From assembly GCF_020252395.1 (NCBI RefSeq), contig NZ_JADCDB010000027.1, positions 21,694-85,693 on the forward strand: 64,000 bases of DNA, read 5' to 3'. Below are positions 62,394 to 64,000 of the stretch, piece after piece; within the stretch, counting starts at the first letter, position 1; every line of letters begins with the position of its first letter. The stretch is from Aestuariivirga sp. (GTDB lineage: Bacteria > Pseudomonadota > Alphaproteobacteria > Rhizobiales > Aestuariivirgaceae). The notes under the pieces were generated by a model that was not told the DNA's origin, ran no database searches, and saw only the letters and a program-made list of their open reading frames with translations. The translations under genes were made by a program, and so were the position numbers.

Positions 62394-62804
62394 ATGGCGG
62401 AACACCGGCTGGCCGGACTCTCCGCTCCTTCCCTCAGTGACATCGAAGAATTGGCGGCAGAGGCGTTCAGGGACCTGCCAGACGATTTTCGCGCGCTTTG
62501 CGGCGAGGTGGTCATTTCCGTCTCCGACTTCCCCACGGAAGAGGTGCAGAAGGACATGGACGCCGGTCCTTTCGATCTTCTCGGCCTGTTCCAGGGCGTA
62601 GGCCTCGCCCATGACGCGGCGGTCCCGGAAACGGGGCGCATGCCCAACATGGTCTTCCTCTACCGCCGCGCCATCCTCGACTACTGGGCCGAGCATGACG
62701 AGACGCTGGGTGACGTCGTCACCCATGTGCTGGTCCACGAGATCGGCCACCATTTCGGCCTCTCCGACGACGACATATACGGCATCGAGGACCAGGTTCC
62801 CTAA
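62394..62804 (+). CDS. Zincin-like metallopeptidase family protein (DUF1025 type)
   Basis: A 136-aa protein with the zinc-protease motif HVLVHEIGHHFGLSDDDI near residues 110-127 (HExxH plus a third ligand). The compact PF06262-like group has this length and order. Intracellular by lack of a signal. The substrate is unknown. It follows the small gene by 10 bases. Confidence 0.9.
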   Translation: MAEHRLAGLSAPSLSDIEELAAEAFRDLPDDFRALCGEVVISVSDFPTEEVQKDMDAGPFDLLGLFQGVGLAHDAAVPETGRMPNMVFLYRRAILDYWAEHDETLGDVVTHVLVHEIGHHFGLSDDDIYGIEDQVP

Positions 62805-62819
62805 GAACCTGCGCCGTCC

Positions 62820-63587
62820 TCACCCAGGCGGCTTCGGCGAATAGTCATAGTGCCAAGGCTCGTCAGGATTGGTCAGCGGCCCGGAGAAGGACGGCCCCGC
62901 GGCCGTTATGCTGGCGTTGAGTTTCACATCCCAGCCTTCCGCCCGCCACACGCTGGCGACCAGCTTTTCGCTGGCGCCAGCGTAAATCCTGCCGTCCTTC
63001 ATCACCTGGAAGTCGATAGCACTGGCCCGGCCATGCAGCGTCAGGCCGGGCGCCGCGAGATTGGCCCGCTTCGCCGGCTGGAAGGCGCGAAGCCAGGCGG
63101 CCAGCTTCGTGGCTGCGGCATCGGCGGGCTGCACCCCGGCCTTGCCGAAGGCCACGCTGTAGGCGCCAAGGATTTCTGCCGCGCCCACACCCACCGACTC
63201 GTTGGAATTCCACTTGGCGATCTGCTCGTCGAGGCTTCGCACGGTGGTGAGCACATAGAGTTCGTAGCCGGGATTGGCCGCGTTGAAATGGGCATTTACG
63301 GCGGCGATCTCGGCCATCAGCGCCGTGTATGCCGGAGAGCCGCCAAAGGCCTTCACCTCTTCCGCCGTCCAGCTCCAGCGTTCGGAGAGGCCCCTGCCAT
63401 AGCGGAGGTAGCTGCGGAGCGCGAGCAGCTTGCGGCCGGGATCGGGGATCTGCGCCAGCGCCTCGCCCGAGGGCGCTGGCGCCAGCGCCGCGATCAAGCT
63501 GTCGAGGCCGGCCGGCGCATCGGCCCGCGCCACGGCCGGGGCGAGACAGCCCGCCATGAAAGCAAGAATGATCCGCCGCCGCTGCAT
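62820..63587 (-). CDS. Periplasmic M15-type (VanY/LAS) peptidase-like protein
   Basis: A 255-aa exported protein (signal MQRRRIILAFMAGCLAPAVA). Its C-terminal half matches LAS metallopeptidases: HGRASAIDFQVMK (ligand H and D) and EPWHYDYSP at the end (second H). Such enzymes cut D-Ala-D-Ala or L-Ala-D-Glu peptide links in the cell wall. Start at 63587; a longer frame reaches 63638. Convergent with the zincin gene, 15 bases apart. Confidence 0.8.
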   Translation of the reverse strand: MQRRRIILAFMAGCLAPAVARADAPAGLDSLIAALAPAPSGEALAQIPDPGRKLLALRSYLRYGRGLSERWSWTAEEVKAFGGSPAYTALMAEIAAVNAHFNAANPGYELYVLTTVRSLDEQIAKWNSNESVGVGAAEILGAYSVAFGKAGVQPADAAATKLAAWLRAFQPAKRANLAAPGLTLHGRASAIDFQVMKDGRIYAGASEKLVASVWRAEGWDVKLNASITAAGPSFSGPLTNPDEPWHYDYSPKPPG

Positions 63588-64000
63588 TTCCGCCTCCCCT
63601 TGCGGACGATGAAAGCATGCAGGCCCGGGCGCGATCAACCACCTTCCGTTGCAGCGCGCAACAAAGCGAGGAAACCGGCCGTGGAGGGGAAGGTCACGCC
63701 CGGTTTCTGAGGGACTGCGCCGTTCCGGTCACGGGATTTGCTGGGGATAGGGATCGGAATCCGCAGCAAGGGGGAGAACAGTGCTTCTCCTGTCTCCACT
63801 GGCTTGGAGATCCCCGGACCGGGAGAATGGTTTCCCTTCAGGCTGCGAATGGCCACCCATGTGTCGATAGCTAATTAACTTGTCCGGTTTTGGTAGCACA
63901 TCAAATGTCCGCTTCTTGTCTTTTGTTCTCCTGTGGGACTGTGGGCAAGGCGGAGCCTTGTCCACATTTCCACAGGTGTTGCGGCTGAGCGGATTTAAGC
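63588..64000. other. Right-edge region without a supported gene
   Basis: No convincing coding region was found in these 413 bases. Two DnaA-box-like words, TTGTCCACA (about 63958-63966) and TTTCCACAG (about 63967-63975), lie near the right edge. Confidence 0.45.

Overview
This 64 kb window looks like the chromosome of an alphaproteobacterium, most likely in the Hyphomicrobiales (Rhizobiales). It is G+C-rich. It carries an RpoH-type promoter plus ROSE-like thermosensor in front of hsp20, rhizobial-type intergenic palindromes, a BTLCP transglutaminase-like peptidase, and a recombinase/DUF2924/DUF3489 gene set typical of rhizobial prophages. I cannot name the genus. || Layout. (1) 1-19105, prophage. 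Packaging genes (portal fragment, gpW-like joiner, large and small terminase) and a long block of DNA-metabolism genes lie on the minus strand; the structural genes should continue off the left edge. The replication/recombination block holds a primase-helicase, a Cas4-like nuclease, a DEAH helicase, a Sak4-like ATPase, a RuvC-like nuclease and a ParB-methyltransferase, with a phage sigma factor and two unrecognised genes at its upstream end. Three genes at 3233-5027 run against the phage, like morons. An iteron-like array of GAAGTTGCC sits at 8219-8416. (2) 19246-21642, plus-strand integration cassette: a small protein, a DUF2924 protein, a large serine recombinase and a recombinase-associated protein. 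(3) 21730-32573, seven tightly coupled genes that look like a composite anti-phage system: HTH protein, SNF2 helicase, 60-aa protein, Rad50/RecF-like ATPase with a C-terminal HEPN-like motif, type III Mod methyltransferase, Res helicase-nuclease, Mrr nuclease. I know no named system with this gene set, and it is the main candidate for novelty here. (4) tRNA-Ser(GGA) at 32814-32903 separates this accessory DNA from ordinary chromosome. || Chromosomal part. After msrA and a pair of intergenic palindromes comes a minus-strand catabolic run (HpcH/HpaI aldolase, 2-hydroxyacid dehydrogenase, IolD, IolE, Gfo/Idh dehydrogenase) for inositol-like polyols. It is followed by a ferredoxin-reductase-type flavoprotein, a threonine aldolase, heat-controlled hsp20, two secreted proteins, a hydrolase, a J-domain protein, typA and ppa. 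A decayed IS481 element, a DMT exporter and a truncated opgG/D mark a small decayed zone (48.3-50.5 kb). Next are secreted peptidase and lipase genes, then a sugar-uptake operon (2OG dioxygenase, SelA/DgaE-like PLP enzyme, ROK repressor, FrcA/B/C-type ABC transporter, SDR), leuC, and small envelope or peptidase genes to the right edge. || Genes within the prophage, the defence block and the sugar operon are mostly joined by ATGA or TGATG stop/start overlaps, which was used to choose starts. No composition statistics or database searches were run; family calls come from motifs read in the translations.
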